Source: Hanleya hanleyi
Lineage: Eukaryota; Mollusca; Polyplacophora; Lepidopleurida; Hanleyidae
Reading direction: 5' to 3'
Length of the DNA: 64,000 bases
Assembly: GCA_036873755.1 (NCBI GenBank)
Contig: JAVTVY010033635.1
Location: 1-64,000, forward strand
In this document: one piece after another, positions 11,701 to 23,574 of the stretch
Numbering within the stretch: the first letter of the stretch is position 1
Layout of the letters: every line of letters begins with the position of its first letter
Notes under the pieces: model-generated
What the model saw: the letters and a program-made list of their open reading frames with translations, nothing else
Database searches by the model: none
Told to the model about the DNA's origin: nothing
Position numbers and translations under genes: made by a program

Positions 11701-13867
11701 AGCCTAGAGTCCGTGTGCAACCAGGCTCAATTAAATTCATTGCCATAGAAAGGACTTCAAATTCCACTGGGCAGTTCCATTAATATTACGCATTCTGCTC
11801 AAATTAATTACATAGAATCTGGAGTCTATATAAATGTGTTTTGTTCGATATTTATATATACGATAATTTATCTGCCAGTGTCCGCATTTTGTTTGCCTGC
11901 ATGAATGCATAGGCTGTATAATGTGTATTTACACGGAAGGATTTTCAACTGCAAGAAAATATGGAAGATCGATCTTCATTATCCCCAGATTCTCAGAGAT
12001 ATATGTTTACTTCTTCCTATTACAACCAACTTTATATTAGATCTAAAAACATAATATTATATGATATAAATTGAAACGAAAAGTACCACGACGTCTTCAC
12101 GAAGACGTGCTCTCTACGAGGTCCGCGTGCTGCGAACTCTTCGGTCTTCAATTTCACATTCCGGTTTTCTCGTGCAAAAAGTGAAGGCTTTATGCAAGAA
12201 TTTCTTCCATTCACTCTAGATCTGTATTCTATTTCCGTTCCGCAATAAAATCTGTTATGAAAGCAAATGTAAAACTTTTGATAAGTTTGGGCGATATGAG
12301 GAATGAAAAAGTTGTTCAAAATTGTTGAATAATATTTTTTTATCAGAGTTTATGTTTGTCTTATAGATTTTTCTGTGCTATCGGTAAAATTATCTTGCAC
12401 ACTTATCGTTTATTATCACATTAGACAAGTTTTTTAGTATTATGTAAATATTTCGGAATAATGTTTAACTAATTTCATGTTTATTTTTTACTTCAGATAC
12501 TCCCGAGAGACTCGTTTTTCAATGTTGTCTTTGTTATGTTTGTTATTTAAATTGGGTTTTGTTTTTGTTTGAATTTCCTTTAGTTGAAATCGTTGAAATG
12601 TTAGTTTTCTCGGTATGTAAACTCCAATTTAAAATTTCAGTATTTCTGAAATTATGTTAGTGCATGGCAGAGAGAAAGCTCTGTGTTCACTAATCTTTTC
12701 ACTTGCTCGGTTGTCGGCATGATCGTGTTTTCAACATGCAGTTGTCAGACGATACAAACTTTGGAAAGGGAAATATTTTTGATGACAAATAATTGCACAG
12801 ACAAGAGTTTGGAATATATTGTGAGCTTCGACAGCTAATGTGTTATATTAACTGATAAATCCACGAAAACCCCGTTCCCTCGTATGTGAAACAGACACTA
12901 ACTGCATGCATTCGTGCAGTAATAAGTATAAATAAATATATCATTGTCGTTGGTCATGCAGGTGCACGTGGCCGACTGGATTCTTTCTTTCATTCTGACA
13001 CGTTGCCATACGAAAACAGTGATGGATATTGAGAGTATTAAGTCAACAACAATGTAAATTAAGTCCATGGAGATTGGCCTTCGCCATATGTTACGCGTAT
13101 CGCTGGCCTGCTCGTAGACCGGCATGTCATACTTATGACGTCACACACACGAAAACATGACGACCGTAAATGTCGCACTTTATCCACTCACTCCCTTGTG
13201 TTTCGTAGCAAAATATAATATCTTCCTGTTTAAAACTTTTTGTGGAAATTTTATTAACTTAAGCCAGAAATCCCAAACCGTCAAATTTCATGATAAAAAT
13301 GAAATTGACAATTTCGCTGCATTAGCACTTTAACAGCAGACCATTTTGTAAACAGTCATTTTCAGAACTGAAGATAGTACATCTACCATCGAAGACATGA
13401 TGGTATTAGCCTTCATTCATTGAGACCTGATGGTATTGGCCTGCCTGTATGTGCCGGTCATCCCTTTTTATACATTGCTATGACATTACAGAGTCAATTA
13501 ACCCAAAACTAAATCCCCATACCTTCGGTGCAGTTATAACAAGCGGATCAACCATCTGTCGCATTGCCTAAACTCACTCGTCAAATTTGGCCTACAGTTA
13601 CACAAGCATGTTCTATATCATCCTGTATAAATTGAAATTACATAACTGTTTCTCACAGTTGTGTTCACAATAACTGAGCTAAACGGTCATGAAATAGAAC
13701 TTCGGAAATAGTTTTGTCACAGCACATCATAATAAATTTAAGGTTGCATACATACAGATTAGGTTATATAAAATTGGTAAATAAAAAGTCGAACTTTATG
13801 CAATTATATGGTGGCTGCTGAGAAGTCTACCTTTACGTGAAAGTATGGTGGCTAAGAAGTCACTATT

Positions 13868-16800
13868 TCAAAATGTGTGCTCGCCAAGACTGATTACAGT
13901 GTGTTGGAACCCCCAAAATTCCGAAGCATAATTAACACGGTTCGTATATTCGTCTATGTTGACGGAAATGAATAACCTATGATGATTGTATTCTTCCTGA
14001 TTGCTACAGCGAACTTGTGATCAGTCAGTCGATATTTGAATAGAATTTAACCTTATGATCTGCTTTATAGCAGACTTTAGTATGTTTGGTACCTAGTTGA
14101 TTGATCCGATTTACTGACCAATGGGGTTCGCCAGCTCGAACTGACGCCAGGTGGCTACGTGTACCAAGAGATAAATGGCGCATGCCCATTTCGTTTTTCT
14201 GGACGTCACAAAGGCAACGTCATAATGTAACGACGTCATAACTGTTCGTTTCATGACGCCACGTCTTCTTTTCCTGTTGGAGCACTAGCGCCGCCTAGTT
14301 TGGCTGGCGACCCCCATTGTCCCAGTGGTTCCTTGTTTTACAAAGAAAACCGCTGGAGAAGCGATGATATGAGAAAAGGGTATCCAAATATTCGTTTGAC
14401 CTTTGAATACCATTTGAATTTGCATTTCTAAGACCATGAGTTTGGGAAATAAATTGTTTGAAGTATAAAACGTGGATATTTGACGATTGAATAAGTAAAC
14501 TCCATACGTATCATAGACAAGGCGGATCCTCATCTTTCACCAGCTAATCAGAGGGATCGACAGGAATCTTGGCATGTCGTGTAATGGTCCGGCAATAGAC
14601 AATCGCGGCTTCTGTTATGTAGGATAGTTCGCAGTCAGTATAGCTGCACTGTCCGGGAATTTAGTACTGCTTCTCGAGTTCTGCGAGTAGCTATCTAAGG
14701 ACATGAAATTTATATTTGACGGTCATTGTTGACCAGGACCAATTTGTTCTTTTACACTAAAACACTGCACGAGCAGGGGCCGTCATTGGCAACCAGGACC
14801 ATGTTTCATTCGGACTGAAACACTACAGTAGTAAACAGTGCACTTGCTGACACATTTTTTTTCGGAGTTCTAATTGCATTTTCCATGAAATGTAGTTATA
14901 TTAATAAATAGTGTTCATGACGGATTCAACACATTTTTTGGTATTCCTGCACTCACAACAAGACTGTTTTCGTGAATTGGAATTTGGCAGCTCATATTCC
15001 TGCACTCACAACAAGACTGTTTTCGTGAATTGGAATTTGGCAGCTCATATTAGCGAAAAGTCCTATCCCGGAGTAAATAACGCTGCAGAACATATGGAGA
15101 TACCTTTGATACTTTAACATGAAAAAATCAATTTATAAGAACCTGTAAAACTTGTTGACATACTGATATATTGATTTTTTATATAGCATGACCAGCTGGA
15201 GTACTAGTACGCCTTATGCGATTCTCCCTTATACGAATAGGTTCACAGCTATCATCCTCCCCTACAGCGCATGCTCCATTTCACAGGCTAATTTATCATC
15301 CCTGCCTCCAATAGCGGAAGTTGACCTTTACTACGTTGCTGTGATGTATAGGGGAAAACCCACGAACGCACGCTTCAGTTTGAATCCGGCCGAACAACTC
15401 CTTCAGTTTTGCACATGAGCGAACTACTTTTCATATGCTCTGTCGAGATAAACAGGGGAAATAATCTCCAGATAATTCTTTTTAACGCTAGGTCAGCAGG
15501 CCTATTATGCAGACTTGAAAAGTAATCGAAATGTTGACAGACATCTATTTTACTATATATGATGTCACTTCCGGCGATGTGCGGGTGGCCCCGAATCCGG
15601 TCCAAAAATCTGACTGGTGGCTGGGTATTATTAGATAATAGCGAGGTGGTTGCCGTATAAGGCCAAACTTGTCAGGACGATATCTCATCTACTACTTGAT
15701 CAACAACTCAGTAACCCATTTCTTCAGATTAGGGGTTTATCTTTTTTCATTACAATTATAACACCACCATAACATCATCTGGCAAATTCATAGGTTTTTT
15801 ATTGCTAACTATAGGGGAGAATTTTTGATTGAGTTATACGTATTTTTAAAGGTTATAATGTCGTCAGGAATTTGCTCTTTACGGTGTTCTAAGGTCAGCA
15901 ATATTAATATAGAGCGCTTTGTCTACAGACTCCATCTATATATGTATTAATTTTCTGAATTACGAAAACCTCAAAGGTGAAGGAAGAAGTTAAGAAAAAG
16001 GTGAAAACCGCCAATACATTCATATGGCTCTGATGCGCAGTTCTGGTTTACTAATCCTTTCTTTAAGAGCTTACGGCGTGACCCCCCAAACATGTCCACC
16101 TGTGGTGTTTTTTTTTATTCATCTAAAGTTACAATCCATTGTGTATAGGAATTTAACACATGAAAGGGTGCTTCGTCTTATTTATATATAAACATATCTA
16201 CCTAGTATAATCCGTGGCGTGTCCGACTCCTCCTACTCCTCCTCCTCCTACTCCGCTTTACTCACTGCACAGCAGGTCGCATAGGTGTGGCGCGGGATAG
16301 GGTGGGGCGAGAGACCTGGGGTTTTCACTACCCGAGATTCCATGGGCCAGGCTTACACCCTACAGTAGAATGGGTCGACTGCGCATGCGCGATGAGTAGT
16401 GCGCGATGAGTAGTATAGAAAGGGCACGCGATCTCCCTATCCATATAAACTAACCCATGGGGGTGAATGAACCCATGGGGGTGAATGAGCCACGGGGGTG
16501 AATGAGCACTCGTACACATAATGTGTATATAACAATGACACTCATGAAAGAGAACTGCATTCTCTGCATGAGCCCAGTATATCTTGGAATTGAATGGAAT
16601 CATACCACAGTAACCATAGTAACGTCAGGCTCCCTGACAGAATCCAGTTCATTGTTCCAGTCACGAGAACGCTTGGCTATACATCACTGCATGTATATCA
16701 GACAGTTTTGTTGCAAATTGTACCAAATTTACAGGTTGTGCGAGAAAAAGACCTCTTTCATGTGACGCCGCCATATAAATATATATTGTGTGATTTGTTT

Positions 16801-16913
16801 GACTCACCCTGAATATGTATACATGCCCTCTTGAATGGGTTCTATTTTATCAAACTCATTTTTCTTATCATTGTTGTATGTTCGAGTTGTATCTGTGCCA
16901 TTGTTGTATCTCG
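13868..16913. other. No recognised gene; small tandem repeats
   Basis: Holds a 53-bp direct duplication (14943-15048), a CTCCTC-rich patch near 16225-16260 and an ~18-bp triplicate (GGGGGTGAATGA) at 16452-16505. Reading frames here (for example 15188-15418 and 16328-16603) lack domains, good starts or splice context. Confidence 0.45.
14943..15048. repeat. 53-bp perfect direct duplication
   Basis: Two adjacent identical units beginning ATTCCTGCACTCACAACAAG and ending TTTGGCAGCTCAT. Perfect identity suggests a recent duplication. Confidence 0.85.
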
Positions 16914-17060
16914 TATAGAATCCGCAGCCCCCTACTCATAGGAATAACGAAAATATTACCAGGGGGAGCGAATTTGTGGAACGCTCTCCCAATATTTATC
17001 CATCAAGTCACAAGCACTTCGTCTTTCAAGAGGTTTTTGGCAAGCTGGAATGCTTGTGAT
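16914..17060 (+). pseudogene. LINE reverse-transcriptase 3' tail fragment
   Basis: The frame contains GGANLWNALPIFIHQ followed by STSSFKRFLASWN, the familiar C-terminal motif of many non-LTR retrotransposon ORF2 proteins (LWN-LP..I....S..SFK..L). Nothing upstream of it is RT-like, so it is a short 3' relic. It runs directly into the perfect hairpin at 17059. Confidence 0.5.
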
Positions 17061-17188
17061 ACGGTGGCTTATTGGTGCCATATTATAAAACGTCTAATTT
17101 TCTATATGAAACGTCGTATTATCTGTATGTTTTCGATTTCCATAGAAAATTAGACGTTTTATAATATGGCACCAATAAGCCACCGTAT
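17059..17188. repeat. Perfect 47-bp inverted repeat (hairpin)
   Basis: 17059-17105 (ATACGGTGGCTTATTGGTGC...) is the exact reverse complement of 17142-17188, separated by a 36-base loop. All 47 positions pair. Confidence 0.95.
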
Positions 17189-17641
17189 TGTGACCAATTG
17201 TAGAAGAATGTTTTAGTATCTTTTAGTATCATCTCATGCTTTCATTAATATTAGTATCTAAATTTATACAGAACTGTGTAACGTATTTTACATTTTCTTA
17301 GATTTGTATGTTCTACCAGTTATTAATGTCAGTGAAATAACTCCTGGTGAGCCAATGTTTACTCAATGGTAAAACCGACAGTAAATAAAAGTATCTGGTC
17401 TTATCTTATACCCGAATATAGCTCAACGTACACGTCTACTACTGAGGGTGGAATCTACCCAGACTGTGGTGAGTATCAGATCTCAACTATTTAATCTCCT
17501 CCGTCCATTCGTTTGTCTGTCTGTCTGCTCGTTTGTCTTTCCTATATAATACTATGTTTGATACATCTCAGTTTAGTTGGTTTATTTTTTTCTTTCCGGT
17601 CTTAATGCGTTATTTTCACCTGGAAAATAACTTACCCAATC

Positions 17642-18023
17642 CAAATAAACCATCTTAATTTTATCAAGCCAATTTCTACGTTCCCACTCCGAACCTGCCT
17701 TGATTTATCTGACCACCTTCAGTGTTCAAAATCCGAGCTGTAGATTTCACCTACGAACGAGGGACGAACCAATCAGAACTTACACGCCGATTGTGTGTAG
17801 AGTGACATCATCCTCAAGTAGCGGCGTCATTCCTCCTAATATATGGTGGCCCAATATACAGGTCAGCCAATCAATAACGCTCTTCTATGACACATTTGAA
17901 CATTCAAATGGGTTCTGTTGTCTATTTATAAGTTCTTCGAACACTGAAGAGGGCCAGATATATCAAGAGAAGTTCGAAGTAAGAACGTAGAAGTTGGCTT
18001 GATAAAATGAAGATGAAATAAAC
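17642..18023. mobile_element. ~380-bp MITE-like element
   Basis: Inverted ends of about 50 bases: 17642-17694 carries TTTTATCAAGCCAATTTCTA and 17972-18023 carries the complement TAGAAGTTGGCTTGATAAAA. The interior has no transposase. Target duplication not resolved. Confidence 0.65.
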
Positions 18024-18952
18024 AGGTATGTAAAGTCGACCATTCTCGGTTGAGTTATGAAAATCAGGATTTAATAACTATATTAGGTTTGCTTTCGAGC
18101 AACATATATGGGGAACATTTTTGAGACCTATTTATTATAGAAAAACAATACACACTCCCAGAATTCAAATGTTATCAGCTAATTCACAATATCAAGTACT
18201 CAAAATGTACCCGAACGTGGTTTGATCTAACATCAGACGCATAAAGTAGTAGTAAAAGGTGACCTGTTTCAGCAATGAGGAATAACCGAGAAGTTTTTAG
18301 TGCTGTTATCCAAAGTTGAGGAAAATCTCTCAGACATTTCATGGATTACATTGCTGTCCAAATTGTGATGAAATATTTCACTAATATATGGAGAGTGAAC
18401 AGATATTACATGTCCAATAATTTTTAGCATAACCCTTTCCAAGTAAAGAACATATGTCATTGCTGTGAAGCTAATCGAAACGTTGACCTCACGCAAATGC
18501 TCACCGACACTAAATGTAAGCGAGCCAAAACCGCCAAAGCAGGTATCTGAACATTGATCTCTGAACTTCCGTTCTCAGAAGAAGTGAGAATGTCAAGTGG
18601 TCTAGCGCTAGCATTGGGTGCTGGTAAATGCCCTTTCCTTGTAGAAAAATTACAGTGGTCCGATGGGACTAGAATTTGCAACATCTATGCAAGAATAACG
18701 CTCTCGCCCACTGTGTCACATCCACTCTCACAACAAATGGGAGTTTCATTGACGGTGTTCAGGACAAACAATCTGACTCTATGACGTTGATATGGCCTAC
18801 CATAGTCACAAATTATTACAAATTATAGTAATTATAGACACATATTCAGCTTCAATTCCTCTATGAGTAGCACAATCATTGATCATTAACCGTGAACAAT
18901 CTACTGGTACTGATGACAGAGACCAAGACACAATATAATCTTTCCATTATCG
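18024..18952. other. No recognised gene upstream of sulfotransferase 1
   Basis: Opposing short frames at 18457-18784 have no recognised domain. I looked here for the missing signal-anchor exon of the sulfotransferase and did not find an ATG plus hydrophobic stretch with a phase-1 donor. Confidence 0.4.
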
Positions 18953-19067
18953 GTAAGCCATCTGATAACTCTCATGTAAGCCATCTGATAACTCTCATGT
19001 AAGCCATCCGATAACTCTCATGTAAGCCATCTGATAACTCTCATGTAAGCCATCTGATAACTCTCAT
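18953..19067. repeat. 23-bp tandem repeat, 5 copies
   Basis: Unit GTAAGCCATCTGATAACTCT plus CAT, five head-to-tail copies with one T>C change. Lies about 270 bases before exon 2 of sulfotransferase 1. Confidence 0.9.
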
Positions 19068-19337
19068 GCTGCCATGGCTACATCTCAGTAAACTCAGACA
19101 TAATATCACGGAATATTATATCTGAATTCAGCCCTATATAAATCCCATGCGAATCTGAAGCTATATTTGTTAGTCGATCAGGTGGCTAGCTTGTTGAAAT
19201 CACGCCCACGGTAATTACGCACGGTAGCAAGTGGACTAATATATAAACATTATCGGGAAACAGTATACAAATATGGCGTCATAAACCGTGAAGAAGATCA
19301 AAGAATTTACTCTCGCCGAAAAGTCTGACTTTGTCAG

Positions 19338-19390
19338 CGGGTAGAAAATATCAAAAGATTGCGCCGCGCGAAGATGATAATCTCCGTCAA
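19338..19390 (+). CDS. Predicted exon 2 of carbohydrate sulfotransferase 1
   Basis: A pyrimidine-leaning acceptor (CTGACTTTGTCAG) and a donor (CAA|GTAAAC) bracket 53 bases: two bases completing a split codon, then 17 codons (GRKYQKIAPREDDNLRQ). It joins in phase 0 to the main exon at 19575. The second paralog has a 56-base exon in the same place with the same phases, the main reason for calling such a short exon. It would encode basic/acidic stem sequence just luminal to the membrane anchor. The anchor exon itself was not located. Confidence 0.5.
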
Positions 19391-19574
19391 GTAAACGTCA
19401 ATCACTGTCAAAGAGAAAAGTATCGGCGAACATTTCGCATAGCTTTCATAGTTTTCATAGCGTTACGTCTAGATGGTATTCCCCTAATTTACCATCTAGG
19501 TTTACCTAGATTGATGCTGGTTACATTTGTGCTACAAATTTTATATAATATAATTATCCCCTCATTATTTCCAG

Positions 19575-20684
19575 GACAAGGTTGAGCTCAGAGTGGATCC
19601 CCGAGTGTTGAAGGTTTGTAGCAGTGGAATAAGGGAGTTATCAAAACAGCAGAGTTCAACTGATAAGCGTATCCTGGTGAGCGCGCGCCATAATCTGGGA
19701 TATTGTAACGTACCGAAAGTCGGATCGTCGTTTTGGTTTGCCACATTTGGAATCCTAGAAGGCAACTTTAACAACACGAAATCACCGGATGTCCTTTTGG
19801 AAAAACTTGTGGAGAACATACAGTTCAAAGTCGGAGTGAAATTCTACAGCGAAATGAGCACAATTGCTAGAGCAAAGCTGAGAGATACTGGAACCATGTT
19901 CCTGTTTGTCAGGAACCCTTATTTCCGGATCCTTTCAGCCTACGTGAACAAGTTCCTGAGTCCAAATACCTATTACTGGTCGACTGCGGGTATAGCGATC
20001 ATAAAAAGCATTCGGCATAGAGCTTCTGCCAACTCCCTGAATTGCGGACATGACGTCACGTTTGCCGAGTTCCTCACTTTCATCACACGGACACGTGATC
20101 TGGACCACCATTGGGCACCTATATACCAACTCTGCTCTCCCTGCCATTATCCTTATAAATTCATAGGTAAAGCGGAAACATTAGAACATGACACTGACAC
20201 GATTATTAAAAGAGCTAACATATCTAGTTTCATTGATTATGACCCAAACGGAGATAACCAAGTCAAAACTTATATGACCGAGAAAATTGGCCAATTCATT
20301 CATCATTATCAATCAGTGAATAATTGCATCAGTTTCGCCGATTTAATGAGGCGATTATGGGAATGCTTCAAGGCGAAAGGTTACTTACCACACGACGCTA
20401 ACCCAACCGAACTGTCTATAGATATGTCTAGTAACAATACTGATGGTCTGAAGCAAAATATGCTTGAAATGGCGTACACGACTTACAAACATCACGTGAC
20501 TTCCGGTGGCATGTCCGCGTACAACGACCGATTCGCAGCGGATATGTACAGTAGTGTGCCGTCTGATATACTCAATAAAATTAAAGACATATTTCTTCCA
20601 GATTTCCTTCTCTTCGGTTATGACCCGGAACCCAATTTGCTGTTTGGGAACAGAAGAAACAATTTTAAGCCGTCGATGCAGTGA
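19575..20684 (+). CDS. Carbohydrate sulfotransferase 1 (Sulfotransfer_2 family), main exon
   Basis: 369 codons opened by an acceptor (CCCTCATTATTTCCAG) and ending TGA. The catalytic domain has the two PAPS-binding signatures of Golgi carbohydrate sulfotransferases of the HNK-1/chondroitin/dermatan type: the 5'-phosphosulfate loop YCNVPKVGSSFW and the 3'-phosphate motif FVRNPYFRILSAY. The conserved HHWAPIYQLCSPC...YKFIGKAETL block and an 'FLPDFLLFGYDPEP' tail follow. The enzyme would move sulfate from PAPS to a glycan in the Golgi lumen; the acceptor cannot be predicted. The first in-frame initiator-like codon is internal, so translation must begin in an upstream exon. An ATTAAA at 20815 may be the poly(A) signal. 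It is a clear paralog of the gene ending at 49951. The frame is intact, with no frameshift or missing key residue. Confidence 0.88.
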   Translation, partial: DKVELRVDPRVLKVCSSGIRELSKQQSSTDKRILVSARHNLGYCNVPKVGSSFWFATFGILEGNFNNTKSPDVLLEKLVENIQFKVGVKFYSEMSTIARAKLRDTGTMFLFVRNPYFRILSAYVNKFLSPNTYYWSTAGIAIIKSIRHRASANSLNCGHDVTFAEFLTFITRTRDLDHHWAPIYQLCSPCHYPYKFIGKAETLEHDTDTIIKRANISSFIDYDPNGDNQVKTYMTEKIGQFIHHYQSVNNCISFADLMRRLWECFKAKGYLPHDANPTELSIDMSSNNTDGLKQNMLEMAYTTYKHHVTSGGMSAYNDRFAADMYSSVPSDILNKIKDIFLPDFLLFGYDPEPNLLFGNRRNNFKPSMQ

Positions 20685-20877
20685 ACAGACCTGACAGATG
20701 CGTTGATAAAATGTTCTAAGTACCAAGGAAAACACACTGAAAGACTTCCAATACCTAATACAGTTTTTATATAACTGAAAATCGTTGTTCTTTCTGTTCA
20801 TCAGAAAAGAATGAATTAAACATTTGTGTTTATTTGTCCTGTTATGTCCGATATGCAGATAAGTAGCCCACTACGAC

Positions 20878-21140
20878 TCTTGCGCTATCTCTGGAACGAC
20901 AAAAAATGGAGAGCTGAAACTCCGTGACATTATATTTTATCATATTGGGGTCATTTTTAGCCTATTTGCATAACCCCTCGAGCAGAGGATCATGGGTAAA
21001 TTCAAGATGGCGAACACGTGGGTTACCAGAAAAGTGATGTTTTTGTCATATCTCTTCAAAATTTCTGCTTTTCCGCGATGAAAAGTGGACATTTTATTTC
21101 ACATCAAATTAATATTTGCTAATTTATCATGCAGCTCTTG
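20878..21140. mobile_element. Fragment of TTAA-type MITE (left part, copy a)
   Basis: Matches 48370-48630 and, reversed, 57355-57610: 'GGAACGACAAAAAATGGAGA', 'ATTGGGGTCATTTTTAGCC', 'AGCAGAGGATCATGG' and 'TTTCTGCTTTTCCGC'. The outer end is missing. Its right part appears at 23575-23762, beyond the tandem array. Confidence 0.75.
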
Positions 21141-22025
21141 CGGGAAAATTGCATAAATAAACGAGAGATCCTGAAGGAACTTGGCGCCCACCATTGTCCG
21201 ATAATTGTAAGCTAATGACTAGAGGATCTGTTTGTCCATTGTTACTAAGAACAAAGGATTGATTTGTAATTTTGTTCACAGAATTTCGAATCTGAGCGAA
21301 AAAGATCGGCAAAGGGACACTGAAAAACACCAAGATATAATCTAAGTTTCAGGAGTTCAAGATTTCTAGAAACTGTACTTATATCGGTTGTTATAATACA
21401 AGAGAAATGAGCAAAGTTAGTCTGAAAGTGAATGTACATGTGCAGAGGATCCTTCGCCTTTGTTTTGTAGTATTTTTTTTTTTTTTTGCACATGTCATCA
21501 TTGGGTACTGGAAGCGAGGACCAATCTGTTTGACACTTTGGCATGAGCTATGAAACATACTTAAGATTTTATAAATAGGAACGAATGCTAATTCTGTTCT
21601 ATTTACTGGGCTAGTTTGAGATATCTCTTTTAAGATACCATGCTCGAAAATAGTAAGATGGTACAATACTTCATACTGAAGGGATCCGGTCCGCGCAGAA
21701 AATGCCTGGATCCTGATTATCTACCTTGGATCGAAACATGCAGTAGTCTACAGTTGTCGAGTTGTGACGTTGAGTCACAAGAGTGACGTCCCTTCATGTA
21801 GCCGACCCACCGGCAGACGAAAGGGTGGAGCAGTTCACTTGCTACTGCATGAAAACTGATTTAAAATTTGAAGAAATACATTCCGAATTATTTGAACTCC
21901 TTGATATGGAAGGTGAAGGTATGGATATTCTCTATAGTCAATATATAGAATATGCCCCACCGTTTAATCCGCCGACTCTTGTGATGCAACGTCACAACTC
22001 GAGAATACCATATTAATTTGAAGCG
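21141..22025. other. Intervening sequence before the 157-bp array
   Basis: Contains a T-run at 21472-21487 and no supported gene. Two near-complementary words around 'GTTGTGACGTTG' (21760-21775) and 'CAACGTCACAACTC' (21988-22002) bracket the stretch just before the array. Confidence 0.4.
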
Positions 22026-23515
22026 TAATTGGATATTCGAATCGGACCAAAAAAGGTATCTTGCACTACTAGGCCTCATGTGGGACCTGTGTATCAAATT
22101 TCAGAAAGATCCATGAAATATTTCCTGAGAATTCACGATAACAATGTTTCAAGGGGAAATTCAAGATGGCCGCCTTATGGCCATATTGGATTTTCGATTC
22201 GGACCGAAAAAGGTATCTTGCACAACTGGACCATAAGGGGAACCTGTGTATCAAATTTGAGAAAGATCAATGCAGTACTTCCTGAGAAATCACGATAACA
22301 AAGTTGCATGGGAAAATCCAAGATGGCCGCCTGTTGGCCATATGGGATTTTCGAATCGGACCAGAAAAGTTATCTTGCACAACTAGACGACAAGGAGAAC
22401 CTGTGTACCAAATTTAACAAAGATCCATGCAGTAGTTCCTGAGAAATCGCAATAACAATGTTTCATGGGGTAATTCAAGATGGCCGCTTGATGGACATAT
22501 TGGATTTTGGAATCGGACCAGAAAAGGTATCTTGCACAACTGGACCACAAGGGGAACCTGCGTTTCAAATTTGAGAAAGATCCAGGCAGCACTTCCTGAG
22601 AAATCATGATAACAAAATTCCATGGGGAAATCTAAGATGGCCGCCTGGTGACCATATTGGATTTTCGATTCGGACCGAAAAAGGCATCTTGCATATCGAG
22701 ACCCTAAGGGGAACGTATGTACCAAATTTGAGAAAGATCCATGCAGTAGTTCCTGAGAAATGACGATAAATTTTCATGGGGAAATCCAATATGGCTGCCT
22801 GGTGGCCATATTGGATTTTCGAATTACACCAAAAAAAATTTGAGAAAGATCCATGCAGTAGTTCCTGAGAAATCGCGATAACAAGGTTTCATGGGGAAAT
22901 CCAAGATGGCTGCCTTGTGGCCATATTGGATTTTTGATTCGGCCCGAAAAAGGTATCTTGCACGACTAGACCCTAAGGGGAACCTGTGTACCAAATTTGA
23001 GAAAGATGCATGCAGTACTTTCTGAGAAATGACGATAACAAAGTTTCATGGGGAAATCCAAGATGGCTGCCTGGTGGCCATATTGGATTTTCGAATCGGA
23101 CCAGAAAAGGTATCTTGCACAACTAGACCCCAAGGGGAACCTGTGTACCAAATTTGAGAAAGATCCATGCAGTAGTTCCTGAGAAATCGCGATAACAAGG
23201 TTTCATGGGGAAATCCAAGATGGCTGCCTGGTGGCCGTATTGGATTTTCGAATCGGACCAGAAAAGGTATCTTGCCCAACTAGACCCCAAGGGAAACCTG
23301 TGTAGCAAATTTGAGAAAGATCCATGCAGTTGTTCCTGAGAAATCGCGATAACAAGGTTTCATGGGGAAATCCAAGATGGCTGCCTGGTGGCCATATTGG
23401 ATTTTCGAATCGGATCAAAAAAGGTATCTTGCACAACTAGACCCCAAGGGGAACCTGTGTACCAAATTTGAGAAAGATCCATCAAGTAGTGCCTGAGAAA
23501 TCGCGGTAACAAGAA
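22026..23515. repeat. 157-bp tandem array, about 9 copies
   Basis: Successive units carry CCAAGATGGCTGCCTGGTGG, CATATTGGATTTTCGAATCG, AAAGGTATCTTGCAC and 'TTTGAGAAAGATCCATGCAG'. The 'AAGATGGC' word recurs at a spacing of 154-157 bases, except one unit shortened to about 117 bases near 22790-22905. Minus-strand reading frames of 60-100 codons across it are by-products of the repeat. The array ends in a GGACGGACGGAC-like run at 23525-23575. It is enclosed between the two parts of MITE copy a. Confidence 0.9.
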
Positions 23516-23574
23516 TTGTTTACGGATGGACGGACTGACGGACGGACGACGGACCACGGATGACGGACCAGGGA

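Larger units (their letters stand above)
11047..13329. mobile_element. 2.3-kb TTAA-target DNA transposon-like element
   Basis: Ends are AGTGCTAATGCAGCGAAATT and its exact reverse complement AATTTCGCTGCATTAGCACT, flanked on both sides by TTAA (11043-11046 and 13330-13333). Copy 1 of the host repeat has a single TTAA at the same place (TTCATTAACATCAGACC against TTCATTAA...TTAACAGCAGACC), so it is an unoccupied site. TTAA duplication with short TIRs is the signature of piggyBac-type transposition. No transposase was recognised; the inside holds a LINE endonuclease relic (11322-11468) and an inverted repeat near 11500-11700. Non-autonomous. Confidence 0.8.
10746..13867. repeat. Dispersed ~0.84-kb repeat, copy 2, split by a TTAA element
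   Basis: 10746-11046 and 13330-13867 together correspond to copy 1 at 6710-8500 without its reverse-transcriptase insert. This copy is interrupted at a TTAA by 11047-13329. The two copies act as mutual empty sites. Confidence 0.75.

Noticed and set aside
6710..13867. The two ~0.84-kb repeats as LTRs of one retrotransposon
   Set aside because: Candidate TG...CA ends are not shared cleanly, no primer-binding site or matching target duplication is seen, and the DNA between them has no gag-pol.
17454..17472. Good donor CTGTG|GTGAGT as a possible exon 1 of sulfotransferase 1
   Set aside because: The in-phase upstream codons contain no ATG and no hydrophobic anchor, and a stop lies just upstream.
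22029..23557. Series of 60-100-codon minus-strand frames
   Set aside because: They are the same frame repeated by the 157-bp tandem array.
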